Part shown: piece by piece, positions 27,086 through 38,713 of the stretch
How the letters are laid out: each line of letters opens with the position of its first letter
Position numbering within the stretch: the first letter of the stretch is position 1
Assembly: GCA_012519705.1 (NCBI GenBank)
Contig: JAAYPR010000005.1
Span: forward strand, 1-60,516
Direction: 5' to 3'
DNA length: 60,516 bases
Source: Campylobacteraceae bacterium
Lineage (GTDB): Bacteria > Campylobacterota > Campylobacteria > Campylobacterales > Campylobacteraceae
Position numbers and translations under genes: made by a program
The notes under the pieces: generated by a model
Seen by the model: the letters and a program-made list of their open reading frames with translations, nothing else
Told to the model about the DNA's origin: nothing
The model's database searches: none

Positions 27086-29185
27086 GTGGTAATTAATAAA
27101 GAAATTTTAAAAAGAGATGGTGCTAGTGAAGAGTTTCACGCATATAAGATAGAAGATGCGATAGAAAAAGCTTTTAGAAGCGAAAACAAACCTTATGACA
27201 AAAATGTTTTTTACTCAGTAATTGATGAGATAATGTTTAAAAAAATAGTCGCTGTTGAAGACATCCAAGACACGATAGAAAAAGCTCTTTTTAAACACGG
27301 TCATTTTGAAGTACTAAAGAGTTTTATGCTCTACCGCCACACTCATAAAATGCAAAGAGAGCAAATTTTAGGGCTTAATGAAGACACAACTTACATCAAC
27401 TCAACCCAGACAATAGAAGAGTACATAAACGGAACTGACTGGAGAATCAACGCTAACTCAAACACAAGCTACTCAAACGCAGGTCTTATCAACAATACCG
27501 CTGGTAAAGTCATAGCAAACTACTGGCTTGACAAGGTTTATAGCAAAGAAGAAGGACTTGCTCATAGACGTGGGGACTATCATATCCACGATTTAGACTG
27601 TCTGACAGGATACTGTGCTGGATGGAGTTTAAGAGCGTTACTAAACGAAGGATTTAACGGAGTTAGAGGTAGAGTTGAGAGTCGCCCACCAAAACACTTC
27701 CGCGAAGCACTTTATCAAATGGCAAATTTCCTTGGAATTTTACAGAGCGAATGGGCTGGAGCTCAAGCATTTAGTAGTTTTGACACCTACCTTGCACCTT
27801 ATGTTTTTAGAGATAAGTTAAGCTATAGAGAGATAAAAAAGGCTATAACAAATTTCATCTTTAACCTAAATGTTCCTGCTCGTTGGGGACAGAGTCCGTT
27901 TACGAATATAACTATTGATATAAATCCACCAGAGGATTTAAAAGATCAAATTCCAACCTACGATGACATCCACCTTTTTAGCGATATAAAGGATGATGAT
28001 GAGCTTTTAGAACTAGCAAACTCTCGTGGTAAAAAAAGCCTTACAGATATGACTTATGGCGACTTTAAACCTGAGATGGATCAGATAAATATCGCATTTT
28101 ATGAAGTTATGACAAAAGGTGACAGACTTGGTCAGCCTTTTACATTCCCAATCCCAACTGTAAATATCACAGAAGATTTTGACTGGGATAGTGAAGTAGC
28201 GGATGCTTTGTTTGAAAATACAGCAAAAGTTGGCTCAAGTTATTTCCAAAACTTCGTTGGAAGCCAGTATATCAGAGATGAGAGTGGAAACTTAGTTCCA
28301 AACCCAAAAGCTTATAAACCAGGTCACGTTAGAAGTATGTGTTGTAGGCTTCAGCTTGACTTAAGAGAGCTTTTAAAGCGTGGTGGTGGGCTTTTTGGAA
28401 GTGCAGAGATGACTGGAAGTATCGGCGTTGTAACGATAAACTTAGCTAGACTTGGATATCTTTGCAAAGGCGATAGAAAGGCACTTTATGAAAGACTTGA
28501 CTATCTTTGTGACTTAGCAAAAAGCACTTTAGAGAAAAAAAGAGTTTTTGTTCAAGATATGTATGATAGAGGGCTTTATCCCTACACATCTAGGTACCTA
28601 CCAGGGTTTAAAAACCACTTTAGCACGATAGGTATCAACGGCGCAAACGAAATGATAAGAAACTTCACAGATGATAAAGAAAGCATCTCTACTAAATTTG
28701 GACGTGAGTTTGCTCTTGAAATGCTGGATTATTTAAGAGAGAAAATTAGAAACTATCAAAGTGAAACTGGAAATTTATACAACCTTGAAGCAACACCAGC
28801 TGAAGGGACAACTTATAGATTTGCAAAAGAAGATATTAAGAGATATCCTGATATTATTCAAGCAGGACATGGGGATAATGTTTACTATACAAACTCAACC
28901 CAACTCCCTGCAAATTTCGGCGATGATCCATTTGAAGCTTTAAATTTACAAGACGAACTTCAAACAAGTTACACTGGTGGAACGGTATTTCACCTATATA
29001 TGAAAGAGCAGATTAGCTCAACTAAGGCGTGCAAAGCACTAGTTAAAAACGTGGTAACCAACTATAAACTTCCATATATTACAATTACGCCAGTATTTAG
29101 TGTGTGCAAGATACATGGATATATTTCAGGCGAGCATGAGTACTGCCCGCATTGTGATGCAGAAATATTAAAAGAAGCAAATTAA
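27086..29185 (+). CDS. nrdD: Class III (anaerobic) ribonucleotide reductase catalytic chain, lacking the glycyl-radical loop
   Basis: It reduces ribonucleoside triphosphates under anoxia using a glycyl radical. The N-terminus is an ATP-cone (about residues 1-90). The barrel carries the catalytic cysteines in DLDCLTGYCAGWSLRALL and SMCCRLQLDLREL. The chain ends at about residue 699 with a zinc-site-like CKIHG...CPHCDAEIL. The family normally continues with a loop of the form RVxGY holding the radical glycine; here it is absent and encoded by the next gene. The first in-frame codon is a TTG at 27074, but GGAG spacing favours GTG at 27086. Overall length is close to that of the family minus its C-terminal tail. 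Confidence 0.93.
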   Translation: MVINKEILKRDGASEEFHAYKIEDAIEKAFRSENKPYDKNVFYSVIDEIMFKKIVAVEDIQDTIEKALFKHGHFEVLKSFMLYRHTHKMQREQILGLNEDTTYINSTQTIEEYINGTDWRINANSNTSYSNAGLINNTAGKVIANYWLDKVYSKEEGLAHRRGDYHIHDLDCLTGYCAGWSLRALLNEGFNGVRGRVESRPPKHFREALYQMANFLGILQSEWAGAQAFSSFDTYLAPYVFRDKLSYREIKKAITNFIFNLNVPARWGQSPFTNITIDINPPEDLKDQIPTYDDIHLFSDIKDDDELLELANSRGKKSLTDMTYGDFKPEMDQINIAFYEVMTKGDRLGQPFTFPIPTVNITEDFDWDSEVADALFENTAKVGSSYFQNFVGSQYIRDESGNLVPNPKAYKPGHVRSMCCRLQLDLRELLKRGGGLFGSAEMTGSIGVVTINLARLGYLCKGDRKALYERLDYLCDLAKSTLEKKRVFVQDMYDRGLYPYTSRYLPGFKNHFSTIGINGANEMIRNFTDDKESISTKFGREFALEMLDYLREKIRNYQSETGNLYNLEATPAEGTTYRFAKEDIKRYPDIIQAGHGDNVYYTNSTQLPANFGDDPFEALNLQDELQTSYTGGTVFHLYMKEQISSTKACKALVKNVVTNYKLPYITITPVFSVCKIHGYISGEHEYCPHCDAEILKEAN

Positions 29186-29212
29186 AAGTTAAATTTAACC
29201 AAAGGAGAGAAG

Positions 29213-29389
29213 ATGAACAAAGAGCAAGTTTTAAAGGCAAACGAACACAAAAGAACAAAATGCGTAGTTTACACAAGAGTTATGGGCTATCACAGACCAG
29301 TTGAGAGCTTTAACATCGGTAAAAAAGGTGAGCACGCTGAGAGAGTTCAGTTTTGTGAACACCCAACAAAAAAGGCTAAAACAGCGTAA
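29213..29389 (+). CDS. Separate glycyl-radical peptide of the anaerobic ribonucleotide reductase
   Basis: A 58-residue protein, too short for most gene callers. It contains YTRVMGYHRPVESFNIGKK, the C-terminal glycyl-radical loop of class III reductases (compare RVCGY in E. coli NrdD); the radical glycine would be G25. A cysteine at position 17 precedes it, as in the zinc-ribbon-proximal part of fused enzymes. It has a strong ribosome site (AAAGGAGAG), 27 bases after nrdD, and stops one base before the nrdG start. The full ribosome site and position argue for a real split gene rather than a decayed nrdD. It should dock on NrdD and be activated by NrdG. Confidence 0.88.
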   Translation: MNKEQVLKANEHKRTKCVVYTRVMGYHRPVESFNIGKKGEHAERVQFCEHPTKKAKTA

Positions 29390-30052
29390 ATGTTTCACGC
29401 TATAACACCTTTTACAACACTTGACTACCCTGATAAACTAGCTTGTATAGTTTGGTTTTCAGGGTGTAATATGCGGTGCCTTTACTGCTATAACGCCCAA
29501 ATCGTGGAGCAAAAAGGCACCATTACAAAAGATGATTTGTTTAAGTTTTTAAACTCTAGAGTTGGGCTACTTGAAGGCGTTGTTTTTAGCGGTGGAGAGT
29601 GCACTCTAAACAAAGAGTTTACGAGCTTAGCAAAAGATGTTAGCGAACTTGGTTTTAGCTTAAAAGTCGATACTAACGGCTCAAATCCTAGCGTTTTAAA
29701 AGAAGCGATTGATTACATCGACTACATAGCACTTGATTTTAAAGCCCCAAAAGAGAAATTTAGCTCTATAACACACTCAAATTTATACGATAAATTCATA
29801 GAAACTCTTGAGTTTTTAGTAGATTTGGACTTCCCTTTTGAAGTTAGAACCACCCTTCACGCTGATTTACTAGATGAAAACGATATCTCAAACATGGCTA
29901 AAACTTTAGAAAGCTTTGGCTATAAAAACAGCTATTACCTACAAAATTTCTTAGACACAGGACTGAATTTTGGAAATTTAACAGAGCCTAAAAATAGCTT
30001 TGATATAAATAAAATAAACTCAAATTTAAAAATCGAGCTTAGAAATTTTTAA
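29390..30052 (+). CDS. nrdG: Anaerobic ribonucleotide reductase activase NrdG
   Basis: A radical-SAM enzyme that makes the glycyl radical on the class III reductase. The cluster motif is CNMRCLYC (CxxxCxxC, about residues 26-33), followed by GVVFSGGECTL. At 220 residues it is somewhat longer than E. coli NrdG (about 154) and closer to the variant often named pyruvate formate-lyase activating-like. The ATG directly follows the TAA of the small radical-peptide gene, so the two are coupled. In this genome its target glycine lies on that separate peptide. Confidence 0.92.
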   Translation: MFHAITPFTTLDYPDKLACIVWFSGCNMRCLYCYNAQIVEQKGTITKDDLFKFLNSRVGLLEGVVFSGGECTLNKEFTSLAKDVSELGFSLKVDTNGSNPSVLKEAIDYIDYIALDFKAPKEKFSSITHSNLYDKFIETLEFLVDLDFPFEVRTTLHADLLDENDISNMAKTLESFGYKNSYYLQNFLDTGLNFGNLTEPKNSFDINKINSNLKIELRNF

Positions 30053-30115
30053 CTATATTATCAGTAAAATTTAGCTAAACTTTAGTCCAAAATACTCAAA
30101 TTTAGAAGGACGAAA

Positions 30116-31147
30116 ATGAAAATAGTAGATAAAAAGAAAATTTATAACCCAGAGTCCAACGAAACACTTACCGATAGAAAAGTTTTTGGTGGAAATCCAC
30201 ACGGAATTTTAAACTTCACAAAGGCAAAGTATCAATGGGCACTAAAGCTTTGGGACATAATGGAAGCAAATACTTGGTTTCCAAAAGAAGTTGACACCAC
30301 AGATGACGTAAGAGACTACAACTTCAACCTAACAACAGCTGAAAAAAGGATGTATGACCTAGTCTGGAGCCAGCTAATCTCAATGGACAGCTTCCAAACA
30401 AATAACCTTGCTGACAACATCAACCCTTACATCACAGCCCCTGAAATAAACGCTATTTTAGTTCGCCAAGCTTACGAAGAGGCAAACCACTCAAAAAGTT
30501 ACGCTGTAATGGTTGAGGCGATTTGTGAAAATACAGATATGATTTATGAGATGGAAAAGCACGACCCGATTTTAAAGAAGAAAAACGACTATATTTCAAG
30601 CGTTTATGAGGAGCTTGCGGGAGATGTGACAGAGACAAAACTCGTTCTTGCTATGGTTGCAAATCAAATTCTTGAAGGCATTTACTTCTACAGTGGCTTT
30701 ACTGCGATTTATGCGTTAGCAAGAGCTGGAAAGATGCTAGGCTCAGCCCAAATGATACGCTTTATCCAAAGAGATGAGATAACCCACCTTTTAGTCTTTC
30801 AAAATATGATTAACACAGTTAGAGGCGAACGCCCTGACCTGTTTACTCAAGATGTTATAAATAAAATCTATGAGATGTTTACAAAAGCAGGTGAGCTTGA
30901 AATCGAGTGGGGAAAATACATCACAGATAACCAAATCATGGGCTTTACAGATGATATTATAGAAGATTACATTCACTATTTAGTTGATAGAAGACTTGTA
31001 GCTATCGGGCTAAATAAAATTTATAATGTAGAACATCCAATTAAATGGGTTGAAGACTTTGCTAAATTTAACGACCAAAAGGCAAATTTCTTTGAAAGTA
31101 AGGTGACAAATTACAGCAAAGGAAGTCTAAGTTTTGATGACTTTTAA
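30116..31147 (+). CDS. nrdB: Class Ia ribonucleotide reductase, small subunit NrdB
   Basis: The ferritin-like radical-generating partner of NrdA. Di-iron ligands can be seen in EEANHSKSY (Glu, His and the radical tyrosine spacing ExxHxxxY of class Ia), in EELAGD and in [10 protein letters not shown]. The length of 343 residues is normal. Presence of the tyrosine supports an oxygen-dependent iron-tyrosyl enzyme. It is separated from nrdA by the anaerobic nrdD-nrdG genes and is followed 9 bases later by pcm. Confidence 0.95.
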   Translation: MKIVDKKKIYNPESNETLTDRKVFGGNPHGILNFTKAKYQWALKLWDIMEANTWFPKEVDTTDDVRDYNFNLTTAEKRMYDLVWSQLISMDSFQTNNLADNINPYITAPEINAILVRQAYEEANHSKSYAVMVEAICENTDMIYEMEKHDPILKKKNDYISSVYEELAGDVTETKLVLAMVANQILEGIYFYSGFTAIYALARAGKMLGSAQMIRFIQRDEITHLLVFQNMINTVRGERPDLFTQDVINKIYEMFTKAGELEIEWGKYITDNQIMGFTDDIIEDYIHYLVDRRLVAIGLNKIYNVEHPIKWVEDFAKFNDQKANFFESKVTNYSKGSLSFDDF

Positions 31148-31156
31148 GAAGGTAAA

Positions 31157-31789
31157 ATGAAGTTATTAGAAGCGTTAAAATGTGAAAAACTAGCTGATGA
31201 GATAGCTAACAACACTGAAATCTCCCCTGCTTTATACGATGCGTTTTGTAGTGTAAGTAGAAGTGAGTTTGTGCCGATTTTGGCTCATGCGTTTGACTTA
31301 AATCCACAGCCGATTTTGGCAAATCAGTGGATTAGCTCGCCTTTAACGGTAGCTAAAATGACAATGGCTTTGGAGCTTGATGGAGTTGATAAAGTTTTAG
31401 AAATTGGGTGTGGGACAGGGTATCAAGCTGCGATTTTAAGTAAAATGGTAAGGCGGGTTTTTACGATTGAAAGGATTGAAAAACTTGCAAATGAGGCTAA
31501 AAAGCATTTTGAAAACTTAGGCATTATGAACATTCACGTACTTCATAATGACGGAAACTCTGGCTGGAAAAAATACGCTCCGTATGAGAGAATTTTACTC
31601 TCTGCTGCTGCCAAGGAAATAGATGAGAGAGTGCTAGACCAGCTTGAAGTTAGAGGCATTTTAGTCGCTCCGATGGAAAAAGATGGCTCACAGCAAATTG
31701 TTAGAATAAAAAAAACTAGTAATTCAAACTATCAAGAGGAAATTCTAGAGCCTTGCGTGTTTGTTCCGCTATTAAAAGGGATAGAATGA
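31157..31789 (+). CDS. pcm: Protein-L-isoaspartate O-methyltransferase
   Basis: A repair methyltransferase that rescues isoaspartyl residues in ageing proteins. The SAM motif is VLEIGCGTGYQAAIL and the family motif before it is QWISSPLTVAKM, close to the usual IGYGQTISxP substrate loop. The length of 210 residues is normal. It overlaps the following ATPase gene by 4 bases (ATGA), so the two are co-translated. Confidence 0.92.
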   Translation: MKLLEALKCEKLADEIANNTEISPALYDAFCSVSRSEFVPILAHAFDLNPQPILANQWISSPLTVAKMTMALELDGVDKVLEIGCGTGYQAAILSKMVRRVFTIERIEKLANEAKKHFENLGIMNIHVLHNDGNSGWKKYAPYERILLSAAAKEIDERVLDQLEVRGILVAPMEKDGSQQIVRIKKTSNSNYQEEILEPCVFVPLLKGIE

Positions 31790-33555
31790 TAGAGATAAAA
31801 TCATCTCTTAGGCTTTTTGAAGAGAAAAAAAGTTCCAAAGAGATAGAAAAAGAGATTTTAAATCTCTCAAATTTAATAGATGAACTAAAGCAGACTGTAA
31901 AAAGCTTCAACCAAAGAGAGAGTGAGTTTTTACAAAAATCTTACATTGAGTTTATAAATATAGGTGTAAGTTCTATACTAAATTTAGGTTCAAATTTCCC
32001 TAAAGCTGGATATCTTTTTATAGGGCGTTTTTTTGAGAACAATATCAAAACTTTTTATAATAACTTCGCTTTAAAAGAGAAAATCATCCTAAATGAACCT
32101 AAATTCAGTAGCGACCAAAGTATCCCTGCCAAAGATATTTTAAAAGGTGATGACTTAAATACTGTCTCACTCTATATCTTTATAGAAAATATAGCGATTA
32201 GATATGAGAAATTTAGTGGGGATAGAGCCTTAAAAGATGAGTTTAAACAAAAACTTATAAATTTATACTCTCAAATTTATGAAATTTTTCAAGTTTTGAG
32301 TAAAAATTTACTTTCACAATATTTTAATATCACTCTAAATAACCATCCTATGATGCTAATAGAACTTATAAAAACATCTCTCTCATCAGAGTCTATTGAG
32401 AGTGTTGCAGAAACTTTTAGTGAAGAAAATGCTATTTTTACAACTATAAGTGAGGATGATGGTTTTGAAATTCTAGACAGAGACTCACTTATAGAGTTTA
32501 TATCTATTATATTTCTAAAAAATAGTAATTTATCATCTTTTATTTATAGTAAAAATAGTGTTTCTATATTAAACTCAGTTTTTAATGAAAATATAGAGAC
32601 TTTTAGCTCTTTTGTGGAGTTTAGTAAAATTTTTCTTGAGAAATTTAAAGTTAAAAATTACTCTACAAAGCTAGAAACTATACTATATTTTGAACTATTT
32701 TTTAAATTTATACTTAGTTTTAGTGATGAGAATTTAGCTAAAAACACTCTTTTTATGGGCTCTATAGGAGTTGGAAAAAGCAAAGCTATAAAAGAGATTA
32801 TAGAGATAAAAAACATAAATAGAGCTAATTATGAAATCTTATCCCTTAATCCAAGCTATAGCTATGAAAATTTGATGGATGGTTATGTAAATGGTAAATT
32901 TCTAAATGGTGAGTTTAAGCAAATGTGTATAAAAGCTATAAATAATCCAGATGAAAACTACTATATGTTTTTAGAGAATATCCACAACTCAGATATGAAC
33001 TCTCTTTTTTGTGAAATATCTAGACTTTTAGATGAAAGATACTCTAAAGCAAATAGAGCACTCCTAAGGACTAAAAACTCATATATAATTGATACACTTG
33101 AAGAGAAAGAAGAGTTTAGTGTTGTTGTAGAAAATGGAAAATCATATTTTGCAATTCCTGAAAATTTATACGTTATTGCTACTTTTGATGTAAATCATAA
33201 CTCAATCCCTCTAAATTTCCTAACTAAATTTAACCAAATCCATCTAAAATGCGACTATCAAGCGATACTATTTGAACTAAAAGAGATAAAAAATGCTAGA
33301 AGTTACGTTGAAATTTGTCAAAAAATAAATGAAATCATCTCATCAAAAACAGGTGAGGATATAGTGGTAGGACATAATATTTTCATAAGAGTTAAAAACT
33401 ATCTAAAAGAGAGTCATATTTCTGTAAAAACACTTAATGATTTTTACGAAAAAGAGCTTAAAATGATACTTAAATCTCTACTTTCAAAACATCTATCAAA
33501 TTTAGAAGTAAAAGAACTACTCTCATCTATAAAAAGCTATCTAGGTAGAATTTAG
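31786..33555 (+). CDS. Orphan McrB-like AAA+ NTPase with degenerate motifs
   Basis: A 589-residue protein. Residues about 1-45 are charged and probably coiled-coil. The middle is helical and unrecognised. The last half is an AAA+ domain related to McrB: Walker A GSIGVGKS at 325-332, SYSYENLMDGY, and FAIPENLYVIATF, matching the McrB order. The Walker B is altered (FLENIH at 395-400 instead of an IDEIN-type motif). The usual sensor Asn and arginine finger of ATMNTADRS/RRRF are replaced (ATFDVNHNS, TKFNQI). No McrC nuclease lies next to it. The ATG at 31786 with AAAAGGG is preferred to the longer frame. It may be a regulatory or defunct NTPase, or part of an unrecognised system. Confidence 0.7.
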   Translation: MIEIKSSLRLFEEKKSSKEIEKEILNLSNLIDELKQTVKSFNQRESEFLQKSYIEFINIGVSSILNLGSNFPKAGYLFIGRFFENNIKTFYNNFALKEKIILNEPKFSSDQSIPAKDILKGDDLNTVSLYIFIENIAIRYEKFSGDRALKDEFKQKLINLYSQIYEIFQVLSKNLLSQYFNITLNNHPMMLIELIKTSLSSESIESVAETFSEENAIFTTISEDDGFEILDRDSLIEFISIIFLKNSNLSSFIYSKNSVSILNSVFNENIETFSSFVEFSKIFLEKFKVKNYSTKLETILYFELFFKFILSFSDENLAKNTLFMGSIGVGKSKAIKEIIEIKNINRANYEILSLNPSYSYENLMDGYVNGKFLNGEFKQMCIKAINNPDENYYMFLENIHNSDMNSLFCEISRLLDERYSKANRALLRTKNSYIIDTLEEKEEFSVVVENGKSYFAIPENLYVIATFDVNHNSIPLNFLTKFNQIHLKCDYQAILFELKEIKNARSYVEICQKINEIISSKTGEDIVVGHNIFIRVKNYLKESHISVKTLNDFYEKELKMILKSLLSKHLSNLEVKELLSSIKSYLGRI

Positions 33556-33569
33556 AAGCAAATTTGCTT

Positions 33570-33577
<8 letters not shown>
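33548..33577. terminator. Perfect 30-base palindrome spanning two convergent stop codons
   Basis: Bases 33548-33562 and 33563-33577 are perfect reverse complements (GAATTTAGAAGCAAA then TTTGCTTCTAAATTC). The palindrome includes the stop codons of both the McrB-like gene and recJ and acts as a likely two-way terminator. Confidence 0.75.
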
Positions 33578-36792
<3,215 letters not shown>

Positions 36793-36940
36793 TTAAATTT
36801 ATTATGCCTTTATTATACCTTTTTTATATTTATTAAAAAGTAAAGTTAGATAAATTTGTTGCTTAATCCTAACAAAATTTATATTTATTTTTTAACTATT
36901 CATAAATATATATAAAATATATTTTTTTGAAATTTGTTAC

Positions 36941-36946
36941 TATAAT
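36941..36946 (+). promoter_or_regulatory. -10 element (TATAAT) of the cytochrome bd operon
   Basis: A perfect TATAAT lies 35 bases before the DUF4492 gene, in a 197-base gap that is very AT-rich. No clear -35 is seen, which is normal for Campylobacter sigma-70 promoters. The gap 36784-36980 also holds the pyrG promoter on the other strand. Confidence 0.6.
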
Positions 36947-36980
36947 GTTATTTTAATCTTATTATTGTAAAATTCACGCC

Positions 36981-37190
36981 ATGAAAGCTTTAAAAAATTT
37001 CGCCTCGATGTATATCGACGGCTTTAGAAACATGACTTTGGGTAAAACCCTATGGACTGTAGTTTTAATCAAACTTTTTATTATGATTTTTATACTAAAA
37101 ATGCTGATTTTCAACAACACAATTCACACAGAATTTGATACAAAAGAAGAAAAAATAGATTTTGTATACAAAAACTTACTAAAGGAATAA
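36981..37190 (+). CDS. Small membrane protein, DUF4492 family
   Basis: A 69-residue protein with one membrane helix (WTVVLIKLFIMIFILKMLIF) and a charged C-terminal tail. It belongs to a family found immediately upstream of cydA in Campylobacter and Helicobacter. The 1-base gap to cydA indicates coupled translation. A role in assembly or stability of the bd oxidase is likely from position but not demonstrated by sequence. Confidence 0.8.
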   Translation: MKALKNFASMYIDGFRNMTLGKTLWTVVLIKLFIMIFILKMLIFNNTIHTEFDTKEEKIDFVYKNLLKE

Positions 37191-37191
37191 A

Positions 37192-38712
37192 ATGGAAGAT
37201 TTACTCACTACGGTAAACTGGTCTAGAGCTCAGTTTGCTTTAACTGCACTTTATCACTTTTTATTCGTTCCTTTAACATTAGGTCTATCATTTATGCTTG
37301 CATTTATGGAGACTATTTATGTTAAAACAGGCAACGAACAGTGGAAAAGGATAACTAAATTTTGGCTTAGACTTTTTGCAGTAAACTTCGCTATCGGAGT
37401 TGCAACTGGTCTTATAATGGAGTTTGAGTTTGGAACAAACTGGGCAAACTACTCATGGTTTGTTGGCGATATTTTCGGAGCTCCACTTGCTATTGAAGGG
37501 CTTTTTGCGTTTTTCTTGGAAGCGACTTTCTTTGCGGTGCTATTTTTTGGCTGGGATAGAGTTAGTAAAGGCTTTCACCTATTCTCAACTTGGATGGTGG
37601 CAATTGGCTCAAACTTAAGTGCATTTTGGATTTTAGTTGCAAATGGTTGGATGCAAAACCCAGTTGGAACAACATTTAACCACGAAACTGTAAGAAATGA
37701 GATGGTAAGCTTTGCTGAAGTTGCACTTTCACCAACGGGAATTTCTAAGTTTTTACACACAGTGGGTGGAAGTTATGTAACATCGGCTCTATTTGTTATG
37801 GGAATTTCAGCTTGGTTTATCCTTAAAAAAAGACATTTTGTTATGGCTAAAAAAAGCTTCATAGTTGCTGCAAGTTTTGGACTTCTAAGCTCGCTATTTG
37901 TTCTATTTAGCGGGGATGAGAGTGCATATCAAGTAGCTCAAAAACAACCTATGAAACTAGCTGCTATGGAAGGTCTTTATAAAGGCGAAACAAACGCTGG
38001 AATTATCGGTGTTGGTATTTTGAACCCTGATAAAAAACTAGGCGATGATAACGAGGGCGTTATCTATAAAGTAGAAATTCCTTACGCCCTAGGCATCATG
38101 GCAACAAGAGGGCTAAATAACTTCGTTCCTGGAATCGAAGACTTAGTTTATGGAAACGAAAAACACGGCATCCCTTCAGGACAAGAGAGAATTGATAGTG
38201 GAAAAATAGCCCTACAAGCATTAGAGGATATAAAAATCGCCCTTGATAGTGGCAACCACTCAGCCATCCCAGAGTATAGATCAATCCTTGATGCAAATAT
38301 GGAAAACTTTGGATATGGATATCTAAATAGCCCTGAAGAGCTAGTTCCACCAGTTGGACTAACGTTTTATAGTTTCCGTGTGATGGTTATACTAGGTAGT
38401 TATTTTATAGCACTTTTCTTTGTGACAACTTATCTAAGTATGGCAAACAGTATTGAAAACTTTAGAAAACTACTTTGGCTTTGTGTATTTAGTATCCCGC
38501 TAGGATATGTGGCAGCTGAGGCTGGATGGATAGTAGCAGAGGTTGGAAGACAGCCTTGGGCGATACAAGACTTAATGCCTGTAAATGTAGCGGTAACTGA
38601 CTTAGCAAGTGTGAATGTTAAAACCACTTTTGCTCTCTTTGCGGTGCTATTTACAGCTTTATTTATAGCAGAGATAAAAATCATGCTTAAACAAATTAAG
38701 ATAGGATTTTAA
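37192..38712 (+). CDS. cydA: Cytochrome bd quinol oxidase subunit I
   Basis: This subunit carries the b558, b595 and d haems and oxidises quinol with reduction of oxygen to water. It has the RAQFALTALYHFLFVPLTLG segment with the first haem-ligand histidine, and AEVGRQPWAIQ, the GRQPW motif. The length of 506 residues indicates a short Q-loop. It is multi-pass in the inner membrane. Some family members are cyanide-insensitive (CioA); that variant cannot be told apart here. Confidence 0.95.
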   Translation: MEDLLTTVNWSRAQFALTALYHFLFVPLTLGLSFMLAFMETIYVKTGNEQWKRITKFWLRLFAVNFAIGVATGLIMEFEFGTNWANYSWFVGDIFGAPLAIEGLFAFFLEATFFAVLFFGWDRVSKGFHLFSTWMVAIGSNLSAFWILVANGWMQNPVGTTFNHETVRNEMVSFAEVALSPTGISKFLHTVGGSYVTSALFVMGISAWFILKKRHFVMAKKSFIVAASFGLLSSLFVLFSGDESAYQVAQKQPMKLAAMEGLYKGETNAGIIGVGILNPDKKLGDDNEGVIYKVEIPYALGIMATRGLNNFVPGIEDLVYGNEKHGIPSGQERIDSGKIALQALEDIKIALDSGNHSAIPEYRSILDANMENFGYGYLNSPEELVPPVGLTFYSFRVMVILGSYFIALFFVTTYLSMANSIENFRKLLWLCVFSIPLGYVAAEAGWIVAEVGRQPWAIQDLMPVNVAVTDLASVNVKTTFALFAVLFTALFIAEIKIMLKQIKIGF

Positions 38713-38713
38713 G

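Noticed and set aside
29186-29389. Small radical-peptide gene as a decayed nrdD end caused by a frameshift
   Set aside because: It has its own ATG and strong ribosome site, a clean stop before nrdG, and a 27-base spacer, which a simple frameshift would not create.
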